Counted from the first letter of the stretch, positions 16,920 through 25,838 are shown. The stretch is DNA of 64,000 bases from Dehalococcoidia bacterium (GCA_022826965.1 JAJDTU010000009.1:206206-270205); one strand, 5' to 3'. Program-made: numbers and translations. The notes: generated by a model not told the origin, from the sequence alone.

Positions 16920-17279
16920 GGCCAGGGCGTGAGGGACGAATTCGTTCGCTGCGGTGGTGGGGAGGGGAGAGCGGATTCGGCGCGTTGCCTCGGAGTGCCC
17001 CCCTCTGTCGCTCCGCGACATCTCCCCCCGCTGCGCGGGGGGAGAAAAGAGGAAGCTCAGCATCTCCCGCGCGCGCAGCGGGGGAAGAAAGGGAACGAGC
17101 TCGGCATCTCCCGCCGTGGAGGGGAGGGGTTACGAAGCCGAGGCGGGGGCGGCCGGGGAGCCCCCCTCTCCCTGCGGCATCTCCCCCCGCTGCGCAGGGG
17201 GAGAGAAGAAGAAGCTCAGCATCTCCCGCCCGCGCAGCGGGGGGAGAAATGGAACGAGCGAATGGGCGGCCGATGGGGA
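16920..17279. repeat. 360-base gap with duplicated composite repeats
   Basis: No gene. Two family-1 units (about 16999-17046 and 17161-17204) are each followed by nearly the same extra segment (GGAAGCTCAGCATCTCCCG, later GGAACGAGC), so a composite of about 100 bases appears twice, at about 16995-17100 and 17160-17260. Confidence 0.8.
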
Positions 17280-18416
17280 CTAGACGCCGACGGGTGAGCC
17301 GAAGTTTTCGATGAGTTCTTCGGCCTGGGTGACCATCTGCTCGACGACTTCGGTGGCGGGTCGGATGGCTTTGATCAGGCCGGCTCCGTTGCCGGCGGGG
17401 CCTCCGACGAGCTCTTCGATGTGGGCTTCTCGCGCGCCTCGGAGGGCTTCTCCGACGAGCAATCCCTGGAGCGGCATCGGGAGGGTGGGCGGGGCTTCGG
17501 GGCGTTCCCAGGCCTCGGTCCAGGCGTTGTACATGTGGCGCATGGTCTTGCCGGAGTACATGCGGCCGATGCGGGTGTCCTCGTCGACGGCGGCGAGGAG
17601 CTTGTCCCACTGGACCTTGCGGGTCCATTCGTCGGTCTCGCCGCGTTCCTCGGAGTCCTGATAGGCCTCCCAGGTGCCGAGGAAGGCGGTGCCGCACCAG
17701 ATCGCCTCGGCGCCGAGGGCGAGGGCGGCGAGCAGTCCGCGCCCGTCCATGATGCCGCCGGCGGCGATGGTCTTGGTCGGAGCGATGGCGTCGGCGACCT
17801 GGGGGACGAGCGCGAGGGTGCCGATGCGTCCGGTGTGACCGCCGGCCTCGGTGCCCTGAGCGACGACGGCGTCGACCTTGGCGGCGGCGACGCGTCGGGC
17901 GTTGCGGGTGTTGCCGACGAGGCCGATGACCTTCATGCCCTGGGCGTGGGCGTCGTCGACCATCCAGCCGGGGCTGCCCAGGCCGGAGGCGAAGACGGGC
18001 ACGTGCTCGTCGAGGATGACCTCAACCTGTTTGCGGAAGTAGTCCTGAGTGAGGGGCGGTCGGTCGAGCTGCTGGGACGGCTCGGGGATTTCGAACTCCT
18101 GCTTGAGCTGGTCGACGAAGTGGTGGTGCTCGGCGGAGATCTCGAGTTCGAGGTCCTCGCGGTTGCCGGAGTCGGCGATCGAGGAGGGCAGGAGCAGGTC
18201 GACGCCGAAGGGCTTGTCGGTGAGCGAGCGGACCTTGGCGATCATGCCGTGGAGTTCGTCGGGCGTGTAGCCGGTCGCGCCGACGACACCGAGTCCACCG
18301 GCCTCGGAGACGGCAGCGGCGAGGGTCGGTCCGGCGGCGCCGCCCATACCGGCGAGGATGACCGGGATCTCGATGCCGAGCATGTCGCAGAGTTCGGTCT
18401 TGAGTGGGGAAGCCAT
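17280..18416 (-). CDS. NPD-type flavin oxidoreductase (nitronate monooxygenase-like)
   Basis: A 378-residue FMN TIM-barrel protein. PVILAGMGGAAGPTLAAAVSEAGGLGVVG opens the barrel. VVAQGTEAGGHTGRIGTLALVPQV (about residues 185-208) is the phosphate/catalytic-His signature, and TIAAGGIMDGRGLLAALALGAEAIWCGTAFL follows. The family oxidises nitronates or reduces enoyl groups. The insertion around residues 80-130 is longer than in the shortest members. Convergent with nothing; repeats lie downstream. Confidence 0.88.
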   Translation of the reverse strand: MASPLKTELCDMLGIEIPVILAGMGGAAGPTLAAAVSEAGGLGVVGATGYTPDELHGMIAKVRSLTDKPFGVDLLLPSSIADSGNREDLELEISAEHHHFVDQLKQEFEIPEPSQQLDRPPLTQDYFRKQVEVILDEHVPVFASGLGSPGWMVDDAHAQGMKVIGLVGNTRNARRVAAAKVDAVVAQGTEAGGHTGRIGTLALVPQVADAIAPTKTIAAGGIMDGRGLLAALALGAEAIWCGTAFLGTWEAYQDSEERGETDEWTRKVQWDKLLAAVDEDTRIGRMYSGKTMRHMYNAWTEAWERPEAPPTLPMPLQGLLVGEALRGAREAHIEELVGGPAGNGAGLIKAIRPATEVVEQMVTQAEELIENFGSPVGV

Positions 18417-18499
18417 ATGCGGCCTTTCGCTGAGTTGCGGGTGTGCGGAGGGTTTGGAGGTATGGTACCAGCGCCTCGGAGGGGGACTTGAGGCGTGCC

Positions 18500-18505
18500 T
18501 ATAGT
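18500..18505 (+). promoter_or_regulatory. Predicted leaderless -10 box TATAGT
   Basis: TATAGT, six bases, then ATG 18512. Confidence 0.55.
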
Positions 18506-18511
18506 GACTGC

Positions 18512-18694
18512 ATGGAAGCCAGAGCGACGGCGACGGCGTGGTTCAAGATCGAGCAGGAGACGATCTACGCGGTCGCGTTGATCGCGGTGTGCGTGCTGGT
18601 GGCGTCGGTGGTGTTGGCCTGGTCGGCGGGAATGTCTCGGGGGCAACCGAGGGATAGGCGGGCTGGGCTTGACGAGGCGGAGTTGGGTGACTAG
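18512..18694 (+). CDS. Small single-pass membrane protein
   Basis: A 60-residue protein. One membrane helix (IYAVALIAVCVLVASVVLAW, about residues 18-37) has a short N-terminal segment before it and a basic Arg/Gly tail after it. The ATG is fixed by the predicted leaderless promoter. Its stop codon lies inside the toxin-antitoxin operator. Function unknown. Confidence 0.5.
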   Translation: MEARATATAWFKIEQETIYAVALIAVCVLVASVVLAWSAGMSRGQPRDRRAGLDEAELGD

Positions 18695-18707
18695 TCTGAT
18701 GACTAGT
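18688..18707 (+). promoter_or_regulatory. Candidate autoregulatory operator of the toxin-antitoxin pair
   Basis: Two copies of TGACTAGT (18688-18695 and 18700-18707), each holding the palindrome ACTAGT, lie 12 bases apart about 30 bases before the antitoxin gene. Paired palindromes at this place are typical of antitoxin operators. Confidence 0.5.
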
Positions 18708-18737
18708 TAGAGCAGAGTATAGACGGGGAGGTGGATC

Positions 18738-19004
18738 TTGGCAAAGACGTGGAAAGTTCAAGAGGCAAAAGCCCAGTTCAGTGCGCTGATTGACACCACG
18801 CTCGCTGAAGGCCCTCAAGTCGTCACGCGGCGCGGCGTTGAAACCGCAGTCATCGTGCCATACGAGCAATGGCGCCGGCTGCAGCGTCCCAAGTATGCCG
18901 ACATCAAGGAGTGGCTACTGGCACCGGAAGCGCGGGGCGACATCCCGATTCCCCCTCGCCGGGGCGTTCGGCTGCGCGAGGGATCAGACTTTAGCGACGA
19001 TTGA
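18738..19004 (+). CDS. Phd/YefM-type antitoxin
   Basis: 88 residues, TTG start with GGAGGTGGATC upstream. WKVQEAKAQFSALIDTTLAEGPQVVTRRGVETAVIV is the N-terminal DNA-binding domain of Phd/YefM antitoxins. The C-terminus (residues 50-88, with DIPIPPRRGVRLREG) is the disordered toxin-binding tail. It should neutralise the downstream PIN toxin and repress the operon through the ACTAGT sites. Its TGA overlaps the toxin ATG (TGATG). Confidence 0.9.
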   Translation: MAKTWKVQEAKAQFSALIDTTLAEGPQVVTRRGVETAVIVPYEQWRRLQRPKYADIKEWLLAPEARGDIPIPPRRGVRLREGSDFSDD

Positions 19005-19417
19005 TGTATCTCGTCGACACGAACGTGGTCTCGGAGACCCGCCGTCTGCGACCGAATCCGGCGGTGCTCGCCTGGCTGCGTTCCACACGCAGCGGCGAGT
19101 TACAGGTCAGCGCCCTCACGATTGGTGAGATTCAACAGGGGGTCGAGAAGCTGCGGGACCGCGATCCGACTCGGGCGAGCGCGATTGAGTCGTGGCTCGA
19201 CGAAGCGGTGCTGCAGCACTTCGAGGTGCTGCCACTCAACGGCGCCGCCGCCCGTGAGTGGGCTCGATTGATGCGCGGGCAGTCCGAAGAACTGACCATG
19301 GATGCAACGATCGCGGCTACTGCCGTGGTTCACGGACTGATCGTCGTGACCCGCAACGAGCGCGACTTTGATCGGCTCGCGGTGCGGACGCTCAACCCAT
19401 TTGAGTACATCGGCTAA
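19004..19417 (+). CDS. vapC: PIN-domain toxin, VapC-like
   Basis: 137 residues from ATG 19004. The PIN acidic residues are visible: YLVDTNVVSE (first Asp), SALTIGEIQQGVEKL (Glu), LTMDATIAATAVVHGLIVVTRNERDFD (Asp residues). VapC toxins are Mg-dependent RNases that cleave tRNA or rRNA. The partner here is a Phd-type antitoxin (FitAB/VapBC-like arrangement). One-base overlap with the antitoxin gene. Confidence 0.92.
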   Translation: MYLVDTNVVSETRRLRPNPAVLAWLRSTRSGELQVSALTIGEIQQGVEKLRDRDPTRASAIESWLDEAVLQHFEVLPLNGAAAREWARLMRGQSEELTMDATIAATAVVHGLIVVTRNERDFDRLAVRTLNPFEYIG

Positions 19418-19430
19418 GAGCGCCAACCGC

Positions 19431-20654
19431 TCAGGTGCCGGCGGGGCCGACGATGGTGATTTCTTCTCCGAGGGCGGCGAGGCCGAGGGAATGCTGGAGT
19501 TCGTCGGTCTTCCAGGCCATGACGATGCCTCCGGTGAGGTCCCGGTAGAGGCGTTCGAGGGGGTGGCCCTTGACGTAGGCGTGAGCGCCGGTGGTCTTGA
19601 TGCTGATCTGCGCGACTTCCTCGGCCATGCGGCGCAGGTGATGGGTGGTGCGGACCTGCATACGGACGAAAGACTGGCGGTCGGTGTAGGCGCGGTCGAC
19701 CTCGTCGACGGCGTGGTAGAGCATCGTGCGGGCGGAGGCGAGCCAGCTGTCCATCTCGCCGAGCGCCATCTGCGCCCAGGCCTGCTGCGAGCGGAGTTCG
19801 TTGGTGCCGCCGAGTGGACTGTTGGCCGAGGCGAGGTAGCCGCGGCGTTGCTGCAGATAGTCGATCGTCTCGTCGAACATGGCCTGGGCGTTGCCGAGCC
19901 AGATGGCGCAGATGCCGAGGCCGGGCAGGGCTCGCCGCTGCCACTGGAGCTGCGGGATCATCTGCTCGCCCATGCGCAGGAGCGCGAGCGGGACGACGAA
20001 GCAATCGGCGCGGGGAATGCGCAGGTCTTCGATCAGCATGTCGTGGGAGGCGGTGGCGCGCAGGCCCATGCCGTTCCAGTTGCCTCGGTTGACGATGGCG
20101 TCGTTGTCGAGCCGGGGCAGGGCGATGACCAGATCCGGCTCGGTCGGACGCTCGATCAGAGCGCCGAGCATCGCGTAGGTTGCGGCATCGGAGCCGGAGG
20201 CGAAGCCGGCCCGGCCGGAGATGACGAGGTCGGCGCCATCCTCGACGGCCATGAAGCCGGTTGTGGTGTTGTCGAGCTCGCGAGCGGGGATGCTGCCCGG
20301 CGCGCAGCACCAGGCGCCCTCGGCGCAGGCGGCGAGCATTCGGTCGCGGTGGGGGAAGGGCGGCAAGGCGGCGGCGATGCTGGTGACGAGCAGGTGCATG
20401 TTGAGCGCGACGGCGGTCGATGCGTCGCCGTAGGCGATCTCTTCGATCAGGCGAATGAAGGTGTCGCCGTCGGCCTCCAACCCACCGAAGGCTTCGGAGA
20501 TCAGCAGTCCGGGAATGCCGAGTTCGGCGAGTTCGTTGAAGTTGTCGATCGGCAGCTGGCCGTCGCGATCGGCGTCGGCGGCGCGTTCGCGAAACGGTCC
20601 GCGGGACAGTTCGCGGACCTGCTCGATCAGATGTGCTGAAGCTTCGGCATCCAT
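19431..20654 (-). CDS. Acyl-CoA dehydrogenase family protein
   Basis: A 407-residue FAD flavoprotein. N-terminal helical domain: LAELGIPGLLISEAFGGLEAD. Middle beta domain: GMGLRATASHDMLIEDLRIPRADCF. C-terminal domain: ISIKTTGAHAYVKGHPLERLYRDLTGGIVMAWKTDEL. The usual catalytic Glu region of short-chain dehydrogenases is not obvious, and the last part resembles the DszC/hydroxylase-like subgroup. Substrate unknown. The end of the gene lies 14 bases from the convergent PIN toxin gene. Confidence 0.85.
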   Translation of the reverse strand: MDAEASAHLIEQVRELSRGPFRERAADADRDGQLPIDNFNELAELGIPGLLISEAFGGLEADGDTFIRLIEEIAYGDASTAVALNMHLLVTSIAAALPPFPHRDRMLAACAEGAWCCAPGSIPARELDNTTTGFMAVEDGADLVISGRAGFASGSDAATYAMLGALIERPTEPDLVIALPRLDNDAIVNRGNWNGMGLRATASHDMLIEDLRIPRADCFVVPLALLRMGEQMIPQLQWQRRALPGLGICAIWLGNAQAMFDETIDYLQQRRGYLASANSPLGGTNELRSQQAWAQMALGEMDSWLASARTMLYHAVDEVDRAYTDRQSFVRMQVRTTHHLRRMAEEVAQISIKTTGAHAYVKGHPLERLYRDLTGGIVMAWKTDELQHSLGLAALGEEITIVGPAGT

Positions 20655-20806
20655 GGGGGCTCCCGTGATCGACTCGACTGAGGGACACGATAGAGAGAGT
20701 GAGAACGAAGTCAGCGTATCGGGCTGCTTGCTGGCCCTGCGCGAGCGTTAGCATTTCGGCAGGAATGTGAGTCCTCTAGGAAGGGTCTCGAGAAAGGACC
20801 AGGCTG

Positions 20807-21760
20807 ATGCCGTCGATCAACACGCTGCACGGAGAAGTGGACACGTCGGAGCTAGGTCGGACGCTGATCCACGAGCACATCGGGATTAAGTCTCCCGGCA
20901 TATCGGAGAACTGGCCGGAGCTGTGGGACGAGGCCGGATGCGTGGCGTCCGCGGACGAGAAGCTGAACGCGCTTCAGCAACGCGGCGTGAGCACGGTGGT
21001 CGACCTCTCGACGGCGGACCTGGGCCGCGACATGGGTTTCCTGCAGAAGGTGTCGGAGGTGACCTCGATTAATGTGGTGCTCTGCACCGGGATCTACTGG
21101 CTGCGCTCGATGTACTGGCGCGGACGCCCGGCGGAGCTGATGACCGAGGTGTTTGTCAAGGACATCACCGAAGGGATTGCGGGAACGGGCGTCAAGGCCA
21201 ACATCATCAAGCTGGCTTCGGACGAACAGGGTGGCGGGGTGGACAGATACAACGAGAAGTGCCTGCGAGCGGGCGCGCGAGCGCACCGCGCCACCGGGGT
21301 GCCGATCGCGACCCATAACGGCCCGCCCGAGCTGGGCGCGAAGCAGCAAGACGTTTTCGAGGACGAGGGCTGCGACCTTTCGCGCATCGTGATCGGTCAC
21401 GTCGGGGACACGGCCGACACCGACTACTTGAAGTCGCTGATGGACCGCGGATCGTACGTCGGGTTGGACCGCTTCGGGCTGGACCAGATTCTGTCGTTCG
21501 ACGATCGGGTGAACACGGTGGTCAAACTTGCTGCGGACGGCTATACCGAGCGCATGCTGCTGGCGCACGACGCGTCGTGCTGCCTGGACTGGATTCCAGA
21601 CATCGACGCGATGCGTCAGGCGCAGCCGAACTGGCACTTCAACCACATCTCGGACGATGTGGTGCCGGCGCTGCTGGAGCGCGGCGTGAGCGAGGCGCAG
21701 GTCGACCAGATGCTGGTCGGCAACCCGCGCGAGCTGTTCGAGAAGCAGGGCGCTTACTAG
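20807..21760 (+). CDS. Phosphotriesterase-family hydrolase (lactonase-like)
   Basis: A 317-residue TIM-barrel metallohydrolase. Metal ligands are in order: HEH (residues 22 and 24), the bridging Lys at about 135 (NIIKLASD), His at about 170 (ATHNG), His at about 198 (VIGHVGD) and Asp at about 255 (LLAHDAS). This set matches phosphotriesterase-like lactonases, which open lactones and only weakly cut organophosphates. The stop codon directly abuts the GTG of the next gene, so the two are coupled. Confidence 0.9.
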   Translation: MPSINTLHGEVDTSELGRTLIHEHIGIKSPGISENWPELWDEAGCVASADEKLNALQQRGVSTVVDLSTADLGRDMGFLQKVSEVTSINVVLCTGIYWLRSMYWRGRPAELMTEVFVKDITEGIAGTGVKANIIKLASDEQGGGVDRYNEKCLRAGARAHRATGVPIATHNGPPELGAKQQDVFEDEGCDLSRIVIGHVGDTADTDYLKSLMDRGSYVGLDRFGLDQILSFDDRVNTVVKLAADGYTERMLLAHDASCCLDWIPDIDAMRQAQPNWHFNHISDDVVPALLERGVSEAQVDQMLVGNPRELFEKQGAY

Positions 21761-23434
21761 GTGGCCCAATCAGCTGCGACATCGGCCCTCGAGCCGGCCG
21801 ATCTGTTATCGGCTGCGCGTGCCGGCTTCGCCGGAGCGCCGCTTGAAGACTCCAGCGGCGACATCGCAGCGCGCGCCCGGCTCTGGCGCGCCGGTCTCGT
21901 GGTCGCCGAAGCGGAAGCATCGGCGTCGGATGGTTTGGCTGCTGCTCAGGCTGCCGGCTCGGCGCTGCAGGCGGCGCTCGGCGAACAGAGCGATCAGCCG
22001 GGAGACGTGCTGGGCATCGAAGTTGAAGCACAACGTGAGCCGCGGAGTCCTGAAGGTCTGATCGGCCTGATCCAGACGCCGCTGCCGGGCCGACACGGGC
22101 TGATCCTGCGAGACGGCGAATCGGTCGCTCGCGGCTGGCCGTTCGATGCGCTGCGGACCGACGGTCGGACAGCGGCCTGGGTGAAACAGCTGAATCGGGA
22201 GGTGCGGCGGCCGGGGGCGCGGCTGGCGTCGAGCACGTCGGTCGAAGTGTTCACGACGGTCGAAGCCCTGGGCACGGTGGGGCCGACGGACGGCGAGCGG
22301 ATTTCACCACGGGCCGGAGGGTTTCGGCTCGTGGATCAGGCGGAGGTGCTGCCCGATCGAGTGGCGGGATCGGCGCTGCAGGCGGCGGCCTGGCTGTTGC
22401 GGCATCAACGTGGGGACGGATCGTTCGCGTACGAGTACGCGCCAGCGAGCGGCGACAAGGCAGGCGGCAAGGCGGGCGGCTGGACGCCGTTCGACCAGTT
22501 GGTTCGCCAGTGCGGCTGCGCCTGGGCGATCGCGATGGTGGCGCGCATTTCTCGGGATCGCAAGATCGGCGAGGCGGCGGCGAGGGCGATCAGCGGGGTC
22601 CTCGAGCGTCACCTGCGGCGAGACGGACCGGGTCGGCTGTTCTACCTGGAGGACATGTACGGAGAAGCGAAGCTGGGCGCTCCGCCGCTGCTGCTGCTGG
22701 CGATCTGCGAACTTGGTTCGGCGCTGAGGATTCCGCGCGAGACGGTCGACCAGCTGACAGCCTCATTGCTCGCGGTGCAGTCGCGAGACGGCCGCCTGGG
22801 TACCAAGGCGCGCGGGATGGAGCTTGAGGGGTCGGAGACGTATTACGCCGGCCAGATCGTACTGGCGCTGGCGAGGTTGTTTGCGATCCGCAAGCGACCG
22901 CGTCTGCGCACGGCCGTGGAACGGTCGCTCAAGCACTACCGGGGTCGTTGGGATGACGAGGACGAGCGAGATTTGTCGTTTACGACGTGGATGATCCAGG
23001 CCTGCGACCAGTGGCACGCGAATGTTGGAGACGACTTGTCGCGCGACTACGCCTACGAGATGGCGGACTGGGCGCTGGAGGAACAGCACGGCGAGGACAG
23101 CGGGAATCCGCTCTGGGTCGGCGCGTTCCAGAACACGCCGGGGATCGGGACGGCGGCGTACAGCGAGGGGATTGCGAGTGCGCTCTCGATCGCGCAGCGG
23201 ACAGGAGACCAGGAGCGGGCGGAGCGGTATCGGTCCGCGTTGCTATCGAGCGTGCGGTTCCTGCTTTCGCTGTCGCTGGATGGTCCCGAGTATGCGCTGG
23301 TCGGGGGTAGCGAGCATGTGGGAGCGGTGCGGTCGGCGCTGCATCGATCGGGGTTGCGCTGCGACAATGCGCAGCACTACGTGATGTCGATGCTGCGGGC
23401 TCGGGCCTTATGCTGGGATGGGAACGGGGAGTAA
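21761..23434 (+). CDS. AMMECR1-like domain fused to (alpha/alpha) toroid domain
   Basis: A 557-residue protein. Residues 30-190 resemble the AMMECR1 fold: an N-terminal helix pair, LGIEVEAQREPRSPEGLIG, GRHGLILRDGESVARGWPFDAL, and SVEVFTTVEAL. Residues 205-550 form repeated helix pairs with toroid markers: AAWLLRHQRGDGSFAYEY, LLAVQSRDGRLGTKA, ADWALEEQHGEDSGNPLWVGAFQ and SVRFLLSLSLDGP. These resemble terpene-cyclase or glycoside-hydrolase type alpha/alpha barrels. No cyclase DxDD motif is present. It starts right after the lactonase stop. Enzymatic role unknown; coupling suggests a shared pathway with the lactonase. Confidence 0.6.
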   Translation: MAQSAATSALEPADLLSAARAGFAGAPLEDSSGDIAARARLWRAGLVVAEAEASASDGLAAAQAAGSALQAALGEQSDQPGDVLGIEVEAQREPRSPEGLIGLIQTPLPGRHGLILRDGESVARGWPFDALRTDGRTAAWVKQLNREVRRPGARLASSTSVEVFTTVEALGTVGPTDGERISPRAGGFRLVDQAEVLPDRVAGSALQAAAWLLRHQRGDGSFAYEYAPASGDKAGGKAGGWTPFDQLVRQCGCAWAIAMVARISRDRKIGEAAARAISGVLERHLRRDGPGRLFYLEDMYGEAKLGAPPLLLLAICELGSALRIPRETVDQLTASLLAVQSRDGRLGTKARGMELEGSETYYAGQIVLALARLFAIRKRPRLRTAVERSLKHYRGRWDDEDERDLSFTTWMIQACDQWHANVGDDLSRDYAYEMADWALEEQHGEDSGNPLWVGAFQNTPGIGTAAYSEGIASALSIAQRTGDQERAERYRSALLSSVRFLLSLSLDGPEYALVGGSEHVGAVRSALHRSGLRCDNAQHYVMSMLRARALCWDGNGE

Positions 23435-23441
23435 TGGCCTG

Positions 23442-23720
23442 ATGGCGATCATCGACACCCTCAGGTTCCGCAACATTCTGGTCGACGGCGAGATCGCTGA
23501 AGAGGAGCCGGCCCGAGAGTTCGTCGGCGCGCTTGATGAGTCTCTCGAAGAGATCACGGGCAACCTAGCAACGAAGGCCGACCTGACAGCATTCAAGGCG
23601 GAGATTCTGGCTGCTATCGCTCAAAGCGATGCTGCCAACGCTCGCGGCCGATTGGCGCTGTTTGCCGCCATCACTGCGGTCCTCGGCGTTGCAGTGGGGC
23701 TGATTCTCGGTCTCAACTGA
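23442..23720 (+). CDS. Coiled-coil protein with C-terminal membrane helix
   Basis: A 92-residue protein. Acidic N-terminus (EIAEEEPAREFVGALDESLEEI), a coiled-coil stretch (NLATKADLTAFKAEILAAIAQ) and a final membrane helix (LALFAAITAVLGVAVGLILGL). This is the DUF1640/XhlA-like plan also seen at 4756-4950. It starts 7 bases after the toroid gene ends. Function unknown. Confidence 0.6.
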   Translation: MAIIDTLRFRNILVDGEIAEEEPAREFVGALDESLEEITGNLATKADLTAFKAEILAAIAQSDAANARGRLALFAAITAVLGVAVGLILGLN

Positions 23721-23722
23721 CC

Positions 23723-24622
23723 TCAGCCCTTGAGGTCGGGCCAGACTTCTCGCCAGGCGGTTTCGATGGTTTGTAGGTATTGGTCGACGGGGATGGCGAG
23801 TTCCCGGTCGTAGTTGGGCATTCCGATGCCGAGGCGGGTGATGCCCATGTCGCGGGCGGCGCTGAGCAGGCGCTGGGTGTTGGCCATGTCGGCGTCGAGC
23901 GGCGGCAGCCACTGGATAGGGAAGTCGTCGGGGTCGCGGTCGTTGGCCTCGAGCTGCGCGCGCAGGCGGCCGATCAGCTCGGCTAGTTGATCCACGGTGG
24001 ACTGAACGGGCGCGATCCAGCCGTCGCCCAGGCGGGCGGTACGCTCGATCGCGGCCTGAGCGAAGCCGCCGAAGAGGATCGGCGGACCGCCGGGCGTGAC
24101 CGGCTTGGGCATGACCGACATCTGGTCGATGTTGACGTAGCGGCCGCTGAAGGTGATGGGTTCCTCGGTCCAACATGCTCGGAGGACGCGGATGTACTCC
24201 TCCATGCGGCTCGGGCGCTGGCGGAAGTTGGCGGTGAGGGCGTCGAACTCCTGCCATTGCCAGCCGATGCCGATGCCGAGGCGCATGCGTCCGCGGGAGA
24301 GGATGTCGATCTCGGCGGCCTGCTTGGCGACGAGGACGGGTTCGCGCTGGGGCAGGACGAGGACGTTGGTCTGCAGGGCGACGCGGTTGGTGATGCCGGC
24401 GAGCCAGGCGAGGGTAGTCAGAACCTCGTGCTGGTGGACATCGTCGGTGTAGGGGCCGGTCTGGGGGCGGTCGTCGCGAGCGTAGGCGTAGATGACGTGG
24501 TCTGCCATGGAGATGAAGTCGCAGCCGATCGCCTCGACGCCCTGAGCCCAGTCGCGCAGTTCCGAGACATCCCAGTGCCAGTGCCAGGCGGGAATCTGAC
24601 AGCCGAATTCGAACTGTGCCAT
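23723..24622 (-). CDS. Luciferase-like (LLM) F420-dependent oxidoreductase
   Basis: A 299-residue (beta/alpha)8 protein. FGCQIP...AIGCDFISMADHV, then TTLAWLAGITNRVALQTNVLVLPQREPVLVAKQAAEIDILSRGRMRLGIGIGW, then PILFGGFAQAAIERTARLGDGW: the signature order of class F420-dependent LLM flavoproteins. It would oxidise or reduce a small substrate with F420 (or FMN). It starts with ATG after GAGGAG and converges on the small membrane protein gene. Confidence 0.9.
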   Translation of the reverse strand: MAQFEFGCQIPAWHWHWDVSELRDWAQGVEAIGCDFISMADHVIYAYARDDRPQTGPYTDDVHQHEVLTTLAWLAGITNRVALQTNVLVLPQREPVLVAKQAAEIDILSRGRMRLGIGIGWQWQEFDALTANFRQRPSRMEEYIRVLRACWTEEPITFSGRYVNIDQMSVMPKPVTPGGPPILFGGFAQAAIERTARLGDGWIAPVQSTVDQLAELIGRLRAQLEANDRDPDDFPIQWLPPLDADMANTQRLLSAARDMGITRLGIGMPNYDRELAIPVDQYLQTIETAWREVWPDLKG

Positions 24623-24713
24623 TGGTCGCTCTCCTCGGAATCGCTTGGGTTCAACGCCGTTCAGTCAGGTGTATCCTAGGCGCATCCCGACGGCACCTGG
24701 AGACCTGAGTGAT

Positions 24714-24953
24714 ATGGCGTTGGATGAGCGGCATGCGGGAGAAGAAGGCGTCCTACGGAGCGACATCGCGGACGTGATCGACCGCGCAGCGGCGATGGCG
24801 GTGTATGCGTATGCGTCGGTCACCCAGGCCGGGGCGACCGAGGGTCTGCAACTGCCTCCGCAGTTGGCGGAGCACCTGGCCGAGGCGACGTACGTGGACG
24901 TGATGCGTTACTCGTTGGACGAGTGCACGTGTCCGTGCCATCAGGAGCACTAG
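24714..24953 (+). CDS. Small protein with C-terminal Cys/His motif, unknown function
   Basis: A 79-residue protein. The helical body (SDIADVIDRAAAMAVYAYASVTQAG) ends in DECTCPCHQEH, where three Cys/His residues could bind a metal. A TATCCT box precedes the gene at about 24672-24677. No family recognised. Confidence 0.5.
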   Translation: MALDERHAGEEGVLRSDIADVIDRAAAMAVYAYASVTQAGATEGLQLPPQLAEHLAEATYVDVMRYSLDECTCPCHQEH

Positions 24954-24976
24954 CGGCGAGCATCATCTCTCGGCGA

Positions 24977-25085
24977 GCCCCCCTCTGCCTTCGGCATCTC
25001 CCCCCGCTGCGCGGGGGGAGATGGGAGACGTGGTGCGGGGATGGCGCGGCGTGCTCTGGGCCCCGCGTCGAGCGCGGGGCATCGG
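24977..25085. repeat. Family-1 and family-3 palindromic repeats
   Basis: Family 1 lies at 24977-25025. Family 3 lies at about 25058-25085 (CTGGGCCCCGCGTCGAGCGCGGGGC), related to the pair at 7385 and 7528. The rest of the gap to 25202 holds a probable TACACT promoter box near 25137. Confidence 0.8.
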
Positions 25086-25202
25086 ATTTGTCTCGCGGCG
25101 GCGAAACCGGGTATCGGCAGCTTCTACAGGTCGGGGCTACACTGCGGTTGACTGCGTTTGTGCAGATTGATTTTCACGCGACGACATGAAGGAGCATGTG
25201 CG

Positions 25203-25838
25203 ATGACCACGGCGACCAAGGACTCGGTGGTGACCCCGGAGCGGTTCAAGTCGGGAATGACCTGGAACCAGTACCTGGCATTCATCAACTCGGAAGAGAA
25301 CTTCCAGCGCCTGACCCCGGGCGGCGACCCCCGCGGCGACGCGAACGTGGAGCGGTTCATCCGCAACATGAGCGCCTGGCAGGTTTCGGAAGCAGGGCGC
25401 GAGGCGCTGCAGTCGCTGCCGCGGCTGAAGATGCTGGTGCTGGGCGAGGACTGGTGCCCGGACGTGTATCGCGGACTGCCGGTGCTGGCGGAGATCGCGG
25501 CGACGGCGGGCTGGGAGATCCGGATCTTCGCGCGCGACGAGAACAACGACATCATGTCCGAGTTCCTGAAGGACGGACAGCACGAGTCGATTCCGACGGC
25601 GGTGATGTACACGCTGGACCATGAGTACGTTGGTCACTGGATCGAGCGTCCGGCGGTGGCGAACGAGCATATGGCCAACATGCAGAAGCTGTTCAGCCGC
25701 AAAGAGGGCGAGTCGGAAGACGAGATGCGGGCTCGGATTCGCCAGGGCTACCGAGACCTTCAGTCGTCGGACGAGTGGGCGTCGTGGCGCGACGCGACGG
25801 TCGACGAGATTGTGGAGTTGGTTCGGAGCAACACGTAG
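25203..25838 (+). CDS. Thioredoxin-fold protein with single active-site cysteine
   Basis: 211 residues from ATG 25203, with GGAGCATGTGCG upstream. MLVLGEDWCPDVYRGLPVLAEIA carries the thioredoxin active-site position as WCPDV, with only the first cysteine of CxxC, and HESIPTAVMYTLDHEYVGHW contains the cis-Pro region. This matches the thioredoxin-like subgroup whose members act as monothiol proteins or have lost redox function. The N-terminal 60 residues and the helical C-terminus are extra to the fold. Monocistronic. Confidence 0.75.
   Translation: MTTATKDSVVTPERFKSGMTWNQYLAFINSEENFQRLTPGGDPRGDANVERFIRNMSAWQVSEAGREALQSLPRLKMLVLGEDWCPDVYRGLPVLAEIAATAGWEIRIFARDENNDIMSEFLKDGQHESIPTAVMYTLDHEYVGHWIERPAVANEHMANMQKLFSRKEGESEDEMRARIRQGYRDLQSSDEWASWRDATVDEIVELVRSNT

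Noticed and set aside
16920..17279. CRISPR array
   Set aside because: The repeats are self-complementary, of unequal length and irregular spacing, with no unique spacers of constant size and no cas genes.
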